43,691 bases of DNA from Nitrospirota bacterium (lineage in GTDB: Bacteria; Nitrospirota; Thermodesulfovibrionia; Thermodesulfovibrionales; UBA6898), in assembly GCA_012026685.1 (NCBI GenBank), contig VEOY01000072.1, positions 1 to 43,691 on the forward strand, written 5' to 3'. The notes beneath the pieces were generated by a model. It was not told the origin of the DNA. It was given only the letters and a program-made list of their open reading frames with translations, and did no database searches. Of the stretch, positions 15,606 through 25,800 are shown in pieces. Numbering within the stretch: the first letter of the stretch is position 1; each line of letters starts with the position of its first letter. Made by a program: the position numbers and the translations under genes.

Positions 15606-16133
15606 GTGGAACATGTGGAAGAATCATACGAGATCATCGATATGTCAGGCAGGGTACTGGGGATTGCACCGCGTTCAGCGTTCCATGCAAATCCTTCTCT
15701 TATCCACCGAGTCGTCCATGTGCTCGTTTTTAACCATCGTGGCGAACTTCTCCTTCAGAAACGATCCGTGCTCAAGGATATAGAGCCCGGCAAATGGGAC
15801 TCGTCGGTAGGTGGCCATGTCAACATAGGCGAAGACATCCGCTCAGCCGCGGAAAGAGAGATGAGAGAAGAACTCGGTATCGCTGTGTCTTCATTTAGCT
15901 ACCTTTATGATTACGTTTTCAGCAATCAGCAGGAAACCGAACTCGTCAGTACATTCTCCTGCATCTATGAGGGATCGTTCCGTATCAATAATGAAGAAAT
16001 CGATGAGATCCGGTTCTGGGATATCGATGCCATCAGGAAGAAACTTGAAAGCGGCATCTTCAGCAGCCATCTCATGCAGGAATTCTCACGGCATGAGGAA
16101 TTCAGACGTCGCGTTCACCACGAGAACGGATAA
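15606..16133 (+). CDS. NUDIX hydrolase
   Basis: A 175-residue enzyme that hydrolyses nucleoside diphosphate-linked or pyrophosphate compounds. The NUDIX box is complete from Gly of GGHVNIGE through REMREELGI, including the metal-binding Glu residues. The sequence around it (EPGKWDSSVGGHV, LLLQKRS) resembles the isopentenyl-diphosphate isomerase-like/YfcD branch. The GTG at 15606 starts one base after the receiver-PilZ stop, and a second in-frame GTG is at 15615; neither has a good ribosome-binding site, so the start is uncertain by a few residues. The substrate is unknown. Confidence 0.88.
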   Translation: MEHVEESYEIIDMSGRVLGIAPRSAFHANPSLIHRVVHVLVFNHRGELLLQKRSVLKDIEPGKWDSSVGGHVNIGEDIRSAAEREMREELGIAVSSFSYLYDYVFSNQQETELVSTFSCIYEGSFRINNEEIDEIRFWDIDAIRKKLESGIFSSHLMQEFSRHEEFRRRVHHENG

Positions 16134-16169
16134 GGACTCAGATCCTTACATGCAGTCGGGGGAATCCCG

Positions 16170-17669
16170 TCAGTACTTCAGCATCCGGGGATCCGTATGC
16201 GGGATGAACAGCGCGCCCTGAAGGACATTCAGCAGATCTGCGTCTTCGCTCATCTCGCGGTAGGTGATCAACGATCTGATCCGTCGTACATCGTCACGCA
16301 GGCCGCTGTCTGTCAGCACCATGGAGGCGCCCTTCAGTGAGGTATTTCCCATCGGCACGATCCTCTTCCGATCAATGTCCGGCAGCATGCCGATGTTTAC
16401 GGCGCTATCGACATTGATGCCGCATCCGAGAGCGCCTGAAACATAGACCCGGTCAACATCACCTGTCTTCATTCCGACGGACCGGAGAAACACATACAGG
16501 AACGCGAACATGGCGGCCTTGGACCGCAAAAAGTTCTGGAGCTCATGTTCGGTTATGACCAGTTCCTTTTCGGGTGACCCGTAGACCAGGTATGCCGGAA
16601 CCCCGTCTTTTACTACAACTCCTTTTTCTGATACGTTGAACTTTCCGGCACGGTCGATGATGCCTGTACGATAGAGCTCTGAGACAAGATCGATCAGGCC
16701 TGAGCCGCAGATGCCGACCGGTTCCCCTCCCGATATCACGGTGAGGTTCATGCGAGACGTCTGGTGGTCCATCGAAACCCGGCTTATCGTCCCCGGCCCG
16801 GCTTTTCTGCCGATGCCGGCGATGCCACCTTCAAGCGCGGGACCGGCAGCTCCGGCACCAACCATGATCCATTCACTGCAGCCGAGAGTGATTTCGACAT
16901 TCGTGCCTACATCCATGAACAGCACCGGGGCGTCCTGTTTCAGCATCTCCAGGGCTATCATTCCGCTGATGATATCTCCACCGACATAACTTCCGGCATT
17001 CGGAAAAACATAGACCGTGGCCTTGGGATTGACAGAGACCCCAAGGTCTGCTGCAGCGCAGAACACGGGATCCCCGGCCGCAGGAATGTTCGGAACTAAC
17101 GGTATATTCGTGGTATCAAGACCCAGGAAAAAATGCGACATGATCGTGTTGCCGGAGACGGTCAGCGCATATACAGACCGCGTATCAATGAAATTCCTGT
17201 CGCACACGGCACGGACCAGATGGTCGATGCCTGCCCGCAGCACCCTGACAAGTTCGTCATGCCTGCCCGCCATTGCCAGCTGCACACGCGCAAGAACGTC
17301 TGCACCGTAGACCGATTGGGGATTTGGGATATCCTGCACATCGATCTGCCGTTTATCTCTCAGATCATACAGCGCGCATTCGATCGTTGTGGTACCAATA
17401 TCGAGGGCTACGCCATGAACGCCACCGGTACCGCCCACTTCCAGCACCTCATATCCCTCTTCCGTGCAACCGATGACCAGATCAGCAGAAAAGTCATGTT
17501 CCCTCAGAACACGCGGCAGCCGCTGCATGATGTCAAGAGACATATGGACGTGCCGCATGCCCAGTTTCTCAAGCGCATCTCTCAGGCGGTCGGCATCAGC
17601 ACCTTTATCGATGGACGAAGGTTTCGGCAAAACGACGGAACAGCTGAACGCAAGGGGTCTATGATTCAT
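16170..17669 (-). CDS. ASKHA-domain activator (RACo-like, DUF4445) lacking a ferredoxin domain
   Basis: RACo-type proteins use ATP to drive reduction of the cobalt in corrinoid proteins, restoring Co(I) after accidental oxidation. This 499-residue protein has the ASKHA phosphate-binding loop GVALDIGTTT (about 87-95), FLGLDTTNIPLVPNIPA, the PNAGSYVGGDIISGM segment, VLFMDVGTNVE and a C-terminal YVSGALGCGINV. The usual N-terminal 2Fe-2S domain is absent. The frame stays open to 17915, but those residues overlap moeA out of phase and look non-coding, so I start at the ATG at 17669, which overlaps the moeA stop by 11 bases. No corrinoid or methyltransferase gene is in the window. Confidence 0.85.
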   Translation of the reverse strand: MNHRPLAFSCSVVLPKPSSIDKGADADRLRDALEKLGMRHVHMSLDIMQRLPRVLREHDFSADLVIGCTEEGYEVLEVGGTGGVHGVALDIGTTTIECALYDLRDKRQIDVQDIPNPQSVYGADVLARVQLAMAGRHDELVRVLRAGIDHLVRAVCDRNFIDTRSVYALTVSGNTIMSHFFLGLDTTNIPLVPNIPAAGDPVFCAAADLGVSVNPKATVYVFPNAGSYVGGDIISGMIALEMLKQDAPVLFMDVGTNVEITLGCSEWIMVGAGAAGPALEGGIAGIGRKAGPGTISRVSMDHQTSRMNLTVISGGEPVGICGSGLIDLVSELYRTGIIDRAGKFNVSEKGVVVKDGVPAYLVYGSPEKELVITEHELQNFLRSKAAMFAFLYVFLRSVGMKTGDVDRVYVSGALGCGINVDSAVNIGMLPDIDRKRIVPMGNTSLKGASMVLTDSGLRDDVRRIRSLITYREMSEDADLLNVLQGALFIPHTDPRMLKY

Positions 17670-19590
17670 AGAGCAACTTACCCATATCCGTGACGTCATA
17701 TCCGCCGAGGGCGGCAACCGCGCCCCTGAACTCCCTGCTGTTCCGGATGATATCAAGCAGCGCAGCGATATTCGGCAGTTCGACGAAATCAGCGGGTATC
17801 GCAAGATCGTATCTCTCGTGAGCAACAGGAATAAATTCAAGATCAAGTGCCTGCGCAGCCGCAAGAATACCCACTCCGGTGTCCGCAATGCCGGTGAGCA
17901 CTGCAGATGCCACACCCATGTGCGTGTATTCTTCGCGTTCGTACCCGGCCACCTGCTGCGGTGATATTCTCCTGTCTCTGAGATGTTTGTCCGTGAGCAG
18001 ACGGGTGCCTGAACCTCCCTGCCTGTTTATGAAACATATGTCGCTTCGCGTAAGGTCCTCGAATCCCCTGATGTTCTTCGGATTACCCCGCAGGACCATG
18101 AATCCCTGTTCACGGTATACGAGATTGAACAGAAACATCCTCTTTTCGCCGAATATTTTCTTTATGTACGGAACATTGTATTCTCCACTCTCCTCGTCAA
18201 GAAGGTGCGTGCCTGCAATATGGGCCTCGCCTTTCCGAAGGGCGATAAGACCTCCCATGGAGCCCACATGAGCCGACGACAGGGAAAATCTCGGGTGTTC
18301 CCGTCTCAGCAGATTGGCCAATAGATCAAGCGCATTGTCATGACTTCCTATGCATACGATGGTTTGTTCGATCTCGTCTTTTCCCCTGAGCATTTCAACC
18401 TGCACTTCTGCGCCGGCGCCGAAGCCCTCTGACGTGGCAGGGACCCTCACAAAACCGTCGGCCCGAACAAGCGACATCAGCACCCCTGCCCCCCTGCTCA
18501 CCGGAGTGGCGATCAGATTTCCGCCAACCCTTCCGAGTTTTACCCTCAGAAATTCCTCCTGTCCGAGCGACGATGCAACCTGCCGCGAAAGACGCGCTGT
18601 CATTTTTTCCGGTTCCGGAGGTTCAATGCCCTGCAGTGCATGCACAAGTTTTTTTGCAAACAGATTAAACGTTATATAGGCAGACACCGGATAACCGGGA
18701 ATTCCGAGCACCGGCTTTCCCTGCACCAAACCGAGGATGACCGGTTTGCCCGGTTTGATATCAACCCCGTGAAGGACGACTTCCCCCAGCGCTCTGATGC
18801 ACGCCGCAGTATAGTCCTCTGATCCCGCCGAGGAGCCTGCATTGATCACAACGACATCATAGAGTTCACATGCTTTTTTCAGGGTCTGCTGCAACAGTTC
18901 AGGCTCATCAGGGACCGGCCCGAAGCGGATCGGTTTCCCGCCCCATTCGGTAACAAGAGCCGAGAGGATCCTTGAGTTATATTCAATGATGTCGCCCTTC
19001 TTCAGCGGTCCGCCCGGTTCAACAAGCTCTGTCCCGGTCGGGATCACCGCGATCCTCGGATGTTTTCGCACCTTGATCTCCGTATGTCCTCCGGACAGGA
19101 GAGCACCGATATCCACAGGCCGTATCTTATGATTTTCCGGAAGGATCAATTCCGTGCTCACGATATCCTCTCCGATCACCCGTACGTGCTGCCAGGGAGT
19201 GGCGGGACTCAGGATCTCGATCCCCTCCCCGCCGTCGCACTGTACCGGGTTTACGTCCTCTATCATGATAACCGCAGTGAACCCGTCCGGGACCGGGTCA
19301 CCGGTATCCACATAACGTGCCTGCTCCGGGATGCAAAGGGTCTTCGGATGTGATTCGCTTGCGCCGAATGTCTCGGCGAATTTTACGGCATAGCCGTCCA
19401 TGGCTGACGAGTGATAAAAGGGTGATGAAATTCGCGCGAATACCGCTCCGGCGGTCACCCGTCCCAGCGCTTCATGAACCTTTACATCCTCTGAAGGCAT
19501 TTGCCGGAAATTTACCCTGTCCAGGGCTTTTCTCCATATCTTCAAAGCCTCATCCAGCGGTGTATTTTCAAGGTAGATGCCCTTCTTCAC
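17659..19590 (-). CDS. moeA: Molybdopterin molybdenumtransferase MoeA fused to a PBP-like domain
   Basis: MoeA inserts molybdate (or tungstate) into adenylylated molybdopterin. Residues 1-405 are a complete MoeA: ARISSPFYHSSAMDGYAVKF, VIPTGTELVEPGGPL and AGSSAGSEDYT of the active-site pocket, then KPVLGIPGYPVSAYITF. Residues from about 410 to 643 form a substrate-binding-protein-like domain (VCIGSHDNALDLLANLL, INRQGGSGTRLL) of the kind found with MoeA in anaerobes and archaea, probably a molybdate/tungstate or cofactor sensor. A GTG start has CAGGAGAG upstream. The stop overlaps the ASKHA gene's start region, suggesting translational coupling. Confidence 0.94.
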   Translation of the reverse strand: MKKGIYLENTPLDEALKIWRKALDRVNFRQMPSEDVKVHEALGRVTAGAVFARISSPFYHSSAMDGYAVKFAETFGASESHPKTLCIPEQARYVDTGDPVPDGFTAVIMIEDVNPVQCDGGEGIEILSPATPWQHVRVIGEDIVSTELILPENHKIRPVDIGALLSGGHTEIKVRKHPRIAVIPTGTELVEPGGPLKKGDIIEYNSRILSALVTEWGGKPIRFGPVPDEPELLQQTLKKACELYDVVVINAGSSAGSEDYTAACIRALGEVVLHGVDIKPGKPVILGLVQGKPVLGIPGYPVSAYITFNLFAKKLVHALQGIEPPEPEKMTARLSRQVASSLGQEEFLRVKLGRVGGNLIATPVSRGAGVLMSLVRADGFVRVPATSEGFGAGAEVQVEMLRGKDEIEQTIVCIGSHDNALDLLANLLRREHPRFSLSSAHVGSMGGLIALRKGEAHIAGTHLLDEESGEYNVPYIKKIFGEKRMFLFNLVYREQGFMVLRGNPKNIRGFEDLTRSDICFINRQGGSGTRLLTDKHLRDRRISPQQVAGYEREEYTHMGVASAVLTGIADTGVGILAAAQALDLEFIPVAHERYDLAIPADFVELPNIAALLDIIRNSREFRGAVAALGGYDVTDMGKLLYES

Positions 19591-19679
19591 GGTTCTCTCC
19601 TGTTCATGCTATGTGGTTTATCGGATTATGATCAAAAAACGGGGGGAAATCAATATCGCGGTTGAACGTGGGACAACAT

Positions 19680-20636
19680 CTACTCTTCTACATATTCGAG
19701 TTCTGTCGCCTCGGCAGTCACCGTGCGGTCCCTGCCGAGCTGTTTTGCACGATAAAGCGCAAAGTCAGCACACCTGATAAGTTTTTCCTCACTTTCGGCC
19801 TTCGCATCCGGCATGCCGGAAATACCGATACTCACGGTTATGTTCCTGTCAATTCCGCCGAAAGCATGCTGCCCGATCATCAGCCGTATGCGCTCAGCCA
19901 CGACCCGAGCATTCTCCCTTGCCGTATTCGGCAGGATCGCAATGAATTCTTCGCCGCCATACCGTGATGCAGTATCAATCTCCCTTATACTGTTCTTCAT
20001 GATCGTAGCCACTTCCTTCAGAACGCTGTCTCCGACCGAATGTCCAAAGACATCGTTTACCCGTTTAAAATGATCGATATCCATCATAACAAGGGAAAAA
20101 GGTGTGGCATAACGTTTGGCGCGTTCAAATTCGCTGGTAAGCACATCATGAAATCTCCTCCGGTTGAAAAGACCGGTCAGGGCATCCGTGATCGCCATGT
20201 AGTTGACCTTATGGAGAAGTTCTTCAAGCTGTTTATTCTTCATTCTCAATTCATCCTGAAGCGCCTTGGTCCTGAGCAGCGCATATATGCGTGCGTTCAG
20301 TTCAAGCTCATTATAGGGTTTCGGCAGGTAGTCATCGGCTCCGATATGCAGACCGGAAATCTTGTCAGAAAGCTCCTTCTTTACCGTCAGCATGATGACC
20401 GGGATGCCTTTCGTGGTCTCTTCGATCTTCAGCCATCGGCAAACCTCATAGCCATCCATGCCGGGCAAAATGAGATCGAGCAATATGATATCCGGCCTCT
20501 CGGTCTTGACCGCCTTGATGGCATTGATACCGTCTTCGGCCAGCAGGACGTCATAACCGACCTTCGTGAGGATCTCTCTTGTTGCCGAGGCCTGCACAGG
20601 GTCGTCTTCTACAAGCAGCACTTTGGCCTTTGCCAA
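19680..20636 (-). CDS. Receiver-GGDEF diguanylate cyclase (PleD-like)
   Basis: A response regulator that makes c-di-GMP when phosphorylated. The 318-residue protein has a receiver domain with phospho-acceptor Asp54 (ILLDLILPGMDG) and Lys106 (LPKPY), a coiled-coil linker at about 125-147, and a GGDEF domain with active-site GGEEF at 227-231. The RxxD product-inhibition site (R218-EI-D221) lies five residues before it, so feedback control is expected. AGGGGGAGG precedes the ATG. It lies 90 bases after the unknown 165-residue gene and 89 bases before moeA on the same strand. The cognate kinase could be the 1397-residue sensor upstream; this is inference. Confidence 0.95.
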   Translation of the reverse strand: MAKAKVLLVEDDPVQASATREILTKVGYDVLLAEDGINAIKAVKTERPDIILLDLILPGMDGYEVCRWLKIEETTKGIPVIMLTVKKELSDKISGLHIGADDYLPKPYNELELNARIYALLRTKALQDELRMKNKQLEELLHKVNYMAITDALTGLFNRRRFHDVLTSEFERAKRYATPFSLVMMDIDHFKRVNDVFGHSVGDSVLKEVATIMKNSIREIDTASRYGGEEFIAILPNTARENARVVAERIRLMIGQHAFGGIDRNITVSIGISGMPDAKAESEEKLIRCADFALYRAKQLGRDRTVTAEATELEYVEE

Positions 20637-20726
20637 TTATCCTCCCCCTTTGGAATAATATACAATAACAGTAAAAAAACGCTTATTCAAGCTCTTTTAC
20701 CACCCGCACGGGGTGCTTCAGCACCT

Positions 20727-21224
20727 TCAAAGGCTGCTGGCGACTATTTTGACCTTATCGTCGGCGACAAGATGACAGATGATATGCAGATGCTTTCGTC
20801 CTATGTGCGACTCTGCCTTTGTTTTGGCTGCATTGCAGATCTTTCTCAATATATCAACCTTGCTTCCGTAATAGAGCCAGGGAAAGAGATCGTTTATGTC
20901 AGAGTTCCTGAAGGGTGCCAGTTCGGCCTCGCCTGCGCCGGATTTCCTGAGCAGGCCCATGACCTCGAAGCGGGACGGTGTCGATGGCGTCCAGAGGGCG
21001 ATCATAAGGAGATGCATCCAGTCAGCGGTGATGTGCATTTTATCCACGCCCTCTGCAGCGAGGGCGAGAATGGAATCTAGGATATTGGTTCCAGCTGTCA
21101 CATACCGGCTGTTTTCAAAAGAATACAGTTCCTGATGCGCCTGTCTTGATGCCTCATGCTGAACAAGCGCGACCTCACGGTATGCTGCACCCGCCGTCTC
21201 CCCCGTCTCTCGTGACACATGCAT
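20727..21224 (-). CDS. Conserved-looking protein of unknown function (165 aa)
   Basis: I do not recognise this protein. It is soluble, with no signal peptide or membrane segment. The N-terminal half (ETGETAGAAYREVALVQHEASRQAHQ) looks helical, followed by TNILDSILALAAEGVDKMHI. The second half contains SRFEVMGLLRKSG and a basic helix VDILRKICNAAKTKAE. GGAGGT precedes the ATG at a good distance, and the gene is in line with rlmD (31 bases upstream) and the diguanylate cyclase (90 bases downstream), which supports it being real. A small GGTGC/GCACC hairpin overlaps the region just past its stop (20712-20725) without a T-tract. Confidence 0.7.
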   Translation of the reverse strand: MHVSRETGETAGAAYREVALVQHEASRQAHQELYSFENSRYVTAGTNILDSILALAAEGVDKMHITADWMHLLMIALWTPSTPSRFEVMGLLRKSGAGEAELAPFRNSDINDLFPWLYYGSKVDILRKICNAAKTKAESHIGRKHLHIICHLVADDKVKIVASSL

Positions 21225-21255
21225 CTTTTGATACCTCCATCGGGCAGCCTGCCAT

Positions 21256-22461
21256 TCAGCGAATCTGCAGAAAAACAGCCGCCTCTATATGAAATGTATT
21301 GGGAAAGAAATCTATCATCCGGATTGATGTTATCTCATATTTCTCCTTCAATTTCTTCAGGTCGCGCGCAAGTGTCGACGGGTTACAGGATATATAGATG
21401 ATCCTCGCGGGAGCATGCTCAATGATCTTTTTTGCAACCTCTGCCGCAAGGCCGGGCCGCGGGGGATCCAGTATCAGAAGATCGGTCTTTTTCTGGATCC
21501 TGTATTTCTCGGCAGACGATTTCACGAAACGACAATTCTTCAGCCTGTTCAGCTTGATGTTCCGTGCTCCGTCCTCAATGGCACGCGGATTTTCCTCAAC
21601 AAGCAGAATCTCCCGGGCCTTTTCTGCCAGCGGCAGGGAGAAATTCCCGGCACCGGCATACAGGTCCAGGACCGTCTGTCCTTCCAGTGGTCCGGCCAGC
21701 ACCCCGATATGTTCGGCGACTTGCGTATTTAAAGACCAGTGGGCCTGAAAAAAACTCCAGGGAGATACGGTATATTTCAATCCAAGGAGGTCGAACGTCA
21801 CATAACCGGAGCCTTCTGAAAGCTCATCATTACAGGCAATCGTAGTAATGCCCGACTCCCGGAAAAGGTCCGGAACGCACGAATAGCCGCCATCGTGCTT
21901 CAGCAGAGCTGCTGCAGCGTCGGCCACGGAAAGGTGGATCTCCTTCAGACCATGAGCAAGTGCGCGTGCTTTAATGCTCTGAAGCAGAACATTGATCTCC
22001 TCTTTCATCAGAGGACAGGCTTCGAACTCTACGACATCCCGTGATGAATCCCTGAAAAAACCCGTGTTCCCGTGGCGCGATACCTTGAACTGTGCACGGT
22101 GCCGGTAGTGCCATTGCGCACCGGACATCGAAGGCCCAGGCATTATCTCGATGCCGCCGAGCCGGGCAAGGGAATCGGCCAGCACTTCCTCCTTCATGCT
22201 CAGCTGCCGTTCATAGGAAACATACTGAAGATGGCAGCCGCCGCAAATGCCAAAGACAGGGCACTTCGGCTCTACCCGGTGTTCTGAAGGCTCCACGACC
22301 TGTGAGACCGTTGCGAGCGTATAGTCGCGCTTCTTCTCCTGAACAGTCACCTCGACAACCTCTCCCGGAATGGCACCCTTGACGAGGATGATCTTGTCAT
22401 CCCGTGCAACCGTGTATCCGCCGTATGCTGGCAGCAATGGTTTTATGATCACAGAGGTCAT
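21256..22461 (-). CDS. 23S rRNA (uracil-C5)-methyltransferase, RlmD/TrmA family
   Basis: Transfers a methyl group from SAM to C5 of a uracil in RNA, most likely 23S rRNA. The 401-residue protein has an N-terminal TRAM domain (about 1-55), 4Fe-4S ligands Cys67, Cys73 and Cys76 (CPVFGICGGC) with a fourth Cys in FEACPLM, the SAM site LDLYAGAGNFSLPLA, LDPPRPGL and the catalytic ISCNPSTLARDL Cys. The frame is open further upstream, but the ATG at 22461 overlaps the preceding stop in an ATGA junction with GGAAAGG before it, so that start is preferred. RlmD versus RlmC or TrmA specificity is not decidable here. Confidence 0.93.
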   Translation of the reverse strand: MTSVIIKPLLPAYGGYTVARDDKIILVKGAIPGEVVEVTVQEKKRDYTLATVSQVVEPSEHRVEPKCPVFGICGGCHLQYVSYERQLSMKEEVLADSLARLGGIEIMPGPSMSGAQWHYRHRAQFKVSRHGNTGFFRDSSRDVVEFEACPLMKEEINVLLQSIKARALAHGLKEIHLSVADAAAALLKHDGGYSCVPDLFRESGITTIACNDELSEGSGYVTFDLLGLKYTVSPWSFFQAHWSLNTQVAEHIGVLAGPLEGQTVLDLYAGAGNFSLPLAEKAREILLVEENPRAIEDGARNIKLNRLKNCRFVKSSAEKYRIQKKTDLLILDPPRPGLAAEVAKKIIEHAPARIIYISCNPSTLARDLKKLKEKYEITSIRMIDFFPNTFHIEAAVFLQIR

Positions 22462-22808
22462 TCCTTTCCGGTAAGCTTCTTTATGACCGCCTTCAGCTCC
22501 GTGAGGTCCGATGATTTGACGATATAGGCCTCGGATGCCCACACGGAAAAATCATCGCGGTAGTCGTATGCCGTTGACATGATAATCGGCAGCCGCGGCC
22601 GCTTCTCCTTCATCTGCCGCAGCAGTTTGATGCCGTCGATATCGGGAAGATGGATATCGAGGGTAACGAGGTCAGGCTGCTCGATCTCGAACTTCTCCAG
22701 CCCTTCCACGCCGCTTGATGCCGTGACGATCGTATATCCCTCTTCTTCGAGTTCTTCCTGATAGAGCCTGAGGATGCTCTGGTCGTCATCTACGATGAGT
22801 ATTTTCAT
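22458..22808 (-). CDS. Single-domain response regulator
   Basis: A 116-residue receiver domain without output domain, like CheY/Spo0F. The acidic pocket (VDDD at 7-10), phospho-acceptor Asp (TLDIHLPDIDG, about residue 53), the switch Ser/Thr (IIMSTAYD) and Lys (IVKSSD) are all present. It starts four bases inside the 3' end of the large sensor kinase gene and ends with a four-base overlap on rlmD. It is very probably the phosphorylation target of that kinase. Confidence 0.95.
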   Translation of the reverse strand: MKILIVDDDQSILRLYQEELEEEGYTIVTASSGVEGLEKFEIEQPDLVTLDIHLPDIDGIKLLRQMKEKRPRLPIIMSTAYDYRDDFSVWASEAYIVKSSDLTELKAVIKKLTGKE

Positions 22809-25800
22809 AGTACTGCCTCCTTTATAGGTAAATAAATTCTGAAAATCGTTCCTTCTTCAAGTGCGCTCTCCACCTCGATCCTCCCGTTATGCTCCTGGAT
22901 GATGCGATGAGTGATCGCGAGGCCGAGGCCGGTACCCGATGATTTTGTCGTAAAAAACGGATTGAAGATCGACGACAGTTCTTCCGGCGGGATACCCCTG
23001 CCGGTATCGCGTATCTCGAGTACCACATCGCTTTCATGTGCATAGGTGCGTATCTCGACCGCTCCGGCGCCGGAAAGGGCCTGCACCGCATTTGTGATGA
23101 TGTTGACGATCGCCTCCTTCACCCGGTTCGGATCAATGAATATCTCGGGGATATCCTGATACGCCTTTTTCAGAACAACCCCGCGCTCTTCGATATCGGA
23201 CTCCATGAGGCGAATGATCTCATCCATCAGGAGGTTCAGATTCACAGGTTCCTTCGCAAGCCTCACGTCCTTGACGAAACCGAGTATCTCCCTCAGGATA
23301 CCTTCGAGCCGCGATACTTCCTTTACGATAATACCCGCATATTCCTGAAGATTGCCGTCCAGTTTCTTTTCCAGGCGCTTCGCGAATCCGCCGACCGAGA
23401 CCAGAGGGTTCCTGATCTCGTGCGCCACCTTCGCGGCGACCTCGCCGCGCGCCGCCATTTTTTCCGATAACACGAGCTTCTTCTGGAGGTGTTTCAGTTC
23501 CGTGATATCCCTCACTACGTGCACGGAACCGATGAACTCACCGGCAGAATCGAAGATAGGAGAACTCGAAGTGAGGAACGTACCGCCGAGATGCGGGTCA
23601 TCAAGTTCCTCGATATATGCCAATTTTGTGTTGACCGTCTTATGGTGCGGACATTTCACATAGGGTTCCGTCGTGCCGTGGAACAGCTCGTAGCATTTTC
23701 TCCCGATGATCTCGCTTTCCGGAAGCTGCAGCTTGTTCGCAACAGCCTTGTTGATCCTCTTGATGACATAATCGCTGCTGTTGAAGTACACCATATCCGA
23801 CATGGACTCGAAGATGTTCTCAAGCTGCTGTTCGGCCATGGCCACCTGCTCGAACAGGCGGGCGCTCTCAATTGCCGAGGCTATCTGGTTCGAAAAACTG
23901 GCAAGGAACTGCATATCCTCCTCGGTAATGTCCTTCCGGTTGAAATAGTTGTCAACCCAGATCAGGCCTATGACCTTATCGCGGGAGATAAGCGGCACTA
24001 CGGCATATGCCTGCGTACCGAGCTGCTGTATCAGTATTGCATCAGCAAGCTGCTCCCGCCTGACGTCATGGACGTTATAAGGCACTTTATCCCTGACGGT
24101 ACGTGTCAGCACCGTTTCATCGCCAAGAGGAATTTCGATGCCCTCAGCCAGACGTTCCAGAAACGACTGTTCCTGCGCCGAAGAGCTCACGATTTCCTGC
24201 ATGATGTCGTCCAGGGATTTGCGCTTCAGGGAAAGTTCATCCCAGATCTTCCACGCTTCCTCGGGCGTTGCGGGTCCGACGCCCATGACCCCTTTCAGCG
24301 TCTGTCTTTCCTCGTTGACGAGAAAGAGTATCGCGCGGTTGAAACCCATGCCGTCGCTCATGGTCACCGCGGGCAGCACCATTCTGAGAAGCTTATCGAG
24401 CTCAAGGGTGCTCCTCATGGCAGAGCTGATGAAGAACAGCCGCGACATCTCCTGGCTTCGTCTGATAAGCTCCTTTTCAACGCGCTTCTTCTCGGATATA
24501 TCACGGGATATGCCGCAGATACCGATGACCTCTCCCGCGGCGTCCTTGATAGGTGACAGCGTGAGACTCACTTCAATAATGCTCCCGTCCTTTTTTTTGC
24601 GCAGGGTCTCGATGTCCTTGAGCACCTCTCCCTGCTTCAGCCGCGCCATGTTCTCGTTCTCGGTTTCGAGAATTATATCGGGCACGAATGGAAGAAATCG
24701 TCCGATGACCTCTTCTTCGGTAAAGCCAAATACCTTCTCTGCCCCCTGGTTCCACGAAGTGACGATCCCGTCGAGATCACAGGTTACGATCGCGTCGGCG
24801 GAATTATCGATGATGCTTTCAAGATATTCCTTGGTCTGGATCACCTCGCGGTAAAGGCTCAGGGTCTCTTCCTGATAAAGGATCCGCTCCGTAATGTCCA
24901 TGATGAAGACAACGCACTCAGAGACATCGCCCAGTTCATTCCGTATCGGGTACGCCGTCAGTTCCGCGTAGTTCACGCCCCGTGACTGCGTTATGGTATT
25001 GATATCCCCGGTCTCAAAAGTGGGCTTGGACGCGCAGTGGGGGCAGATGCCGATCTTGTCATGGAATATCTGCTGGCTGTCCTTGCCGATCAATGAACTG
25101 GCGGAAAGGCCGATCCAGTCCTCTATATATTTATTTACCGATGTTATGACGAAATCCCGGTCGAGGGTAATGATGCCTCCCTGCACGCTGTCGAACAGGA
25201 TGTTCAGCCTCTTCTTTTCCTCAATTGCCAACCGCTGGCGGTTGACCTCTTCTTCATATATCCTCGCCTTTTCGATCGCGATGGAAGAGATCGAGGCAAA
25301 ACCCTCGAGCGTGCCCAGATCATCCGCAGTGAACGGTGTCAGCGTTCCCTTCTCATCATGCTTGTCGTACAGGCTCACCGTCCCGATAACCGTGTTGCCG
25401 ATCTTTAACGGAACGCAGATGGCGGTCTTGATGTCAAGTCCGGGGACCTTCAGGTTCACGGAGATCTTGTCGGCGTCCTCAACGAGCATCGGTTCACCGT
25501 GTTCTGCGACCCAGCCGGCAATGCCCTCGCCCACCGCGAGCTGCATGGACTGTTCGATCTCCCGGTCGAGCCCATAGGATGACTTGATCTTCAGGGTATT
25601 TTCCTCGAGCAGCCGTATAATGCATCCCCGTGATGAGACGAGATGCGAAATCTCCTCCGTGATCTTTCTGAGAAGCATTTCGAAATCGAGGACCGATGTC
25701 ACCGCCCTGCTCAGATCAAAAAGGACCGTCATCTTTTCGGCATGCTGCCGGGCAGCCTGATAGAGCTCCCCATTGCGTATGACAGATCCTATTGTGTGAG

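Noticed and set aside
17670-17915. N-terminal extension of the ASKHA protein by 82 residues
   Set aside because: The stretch overlaps the moeA binding-protein domain in another frame, lacks a 2Fe-2S motif and reads as non-coding; the ATG at 17669 is preferred.
20040-21080. Plus-strand frame of 346 codons over the diguanylate cyclase and the 165-residue gene
   Set aside because: Both minus-strand genes have good ribosome-binding sites, and the cyclase has intact catalytic motifs.
23489-24556. Long plus-strand frame of 355 codons opposite the sensor kinase
   Set aside because: The minus strand encodes GAF, PAS and kinase motifs across the region; the antisense product has no family resemblance.
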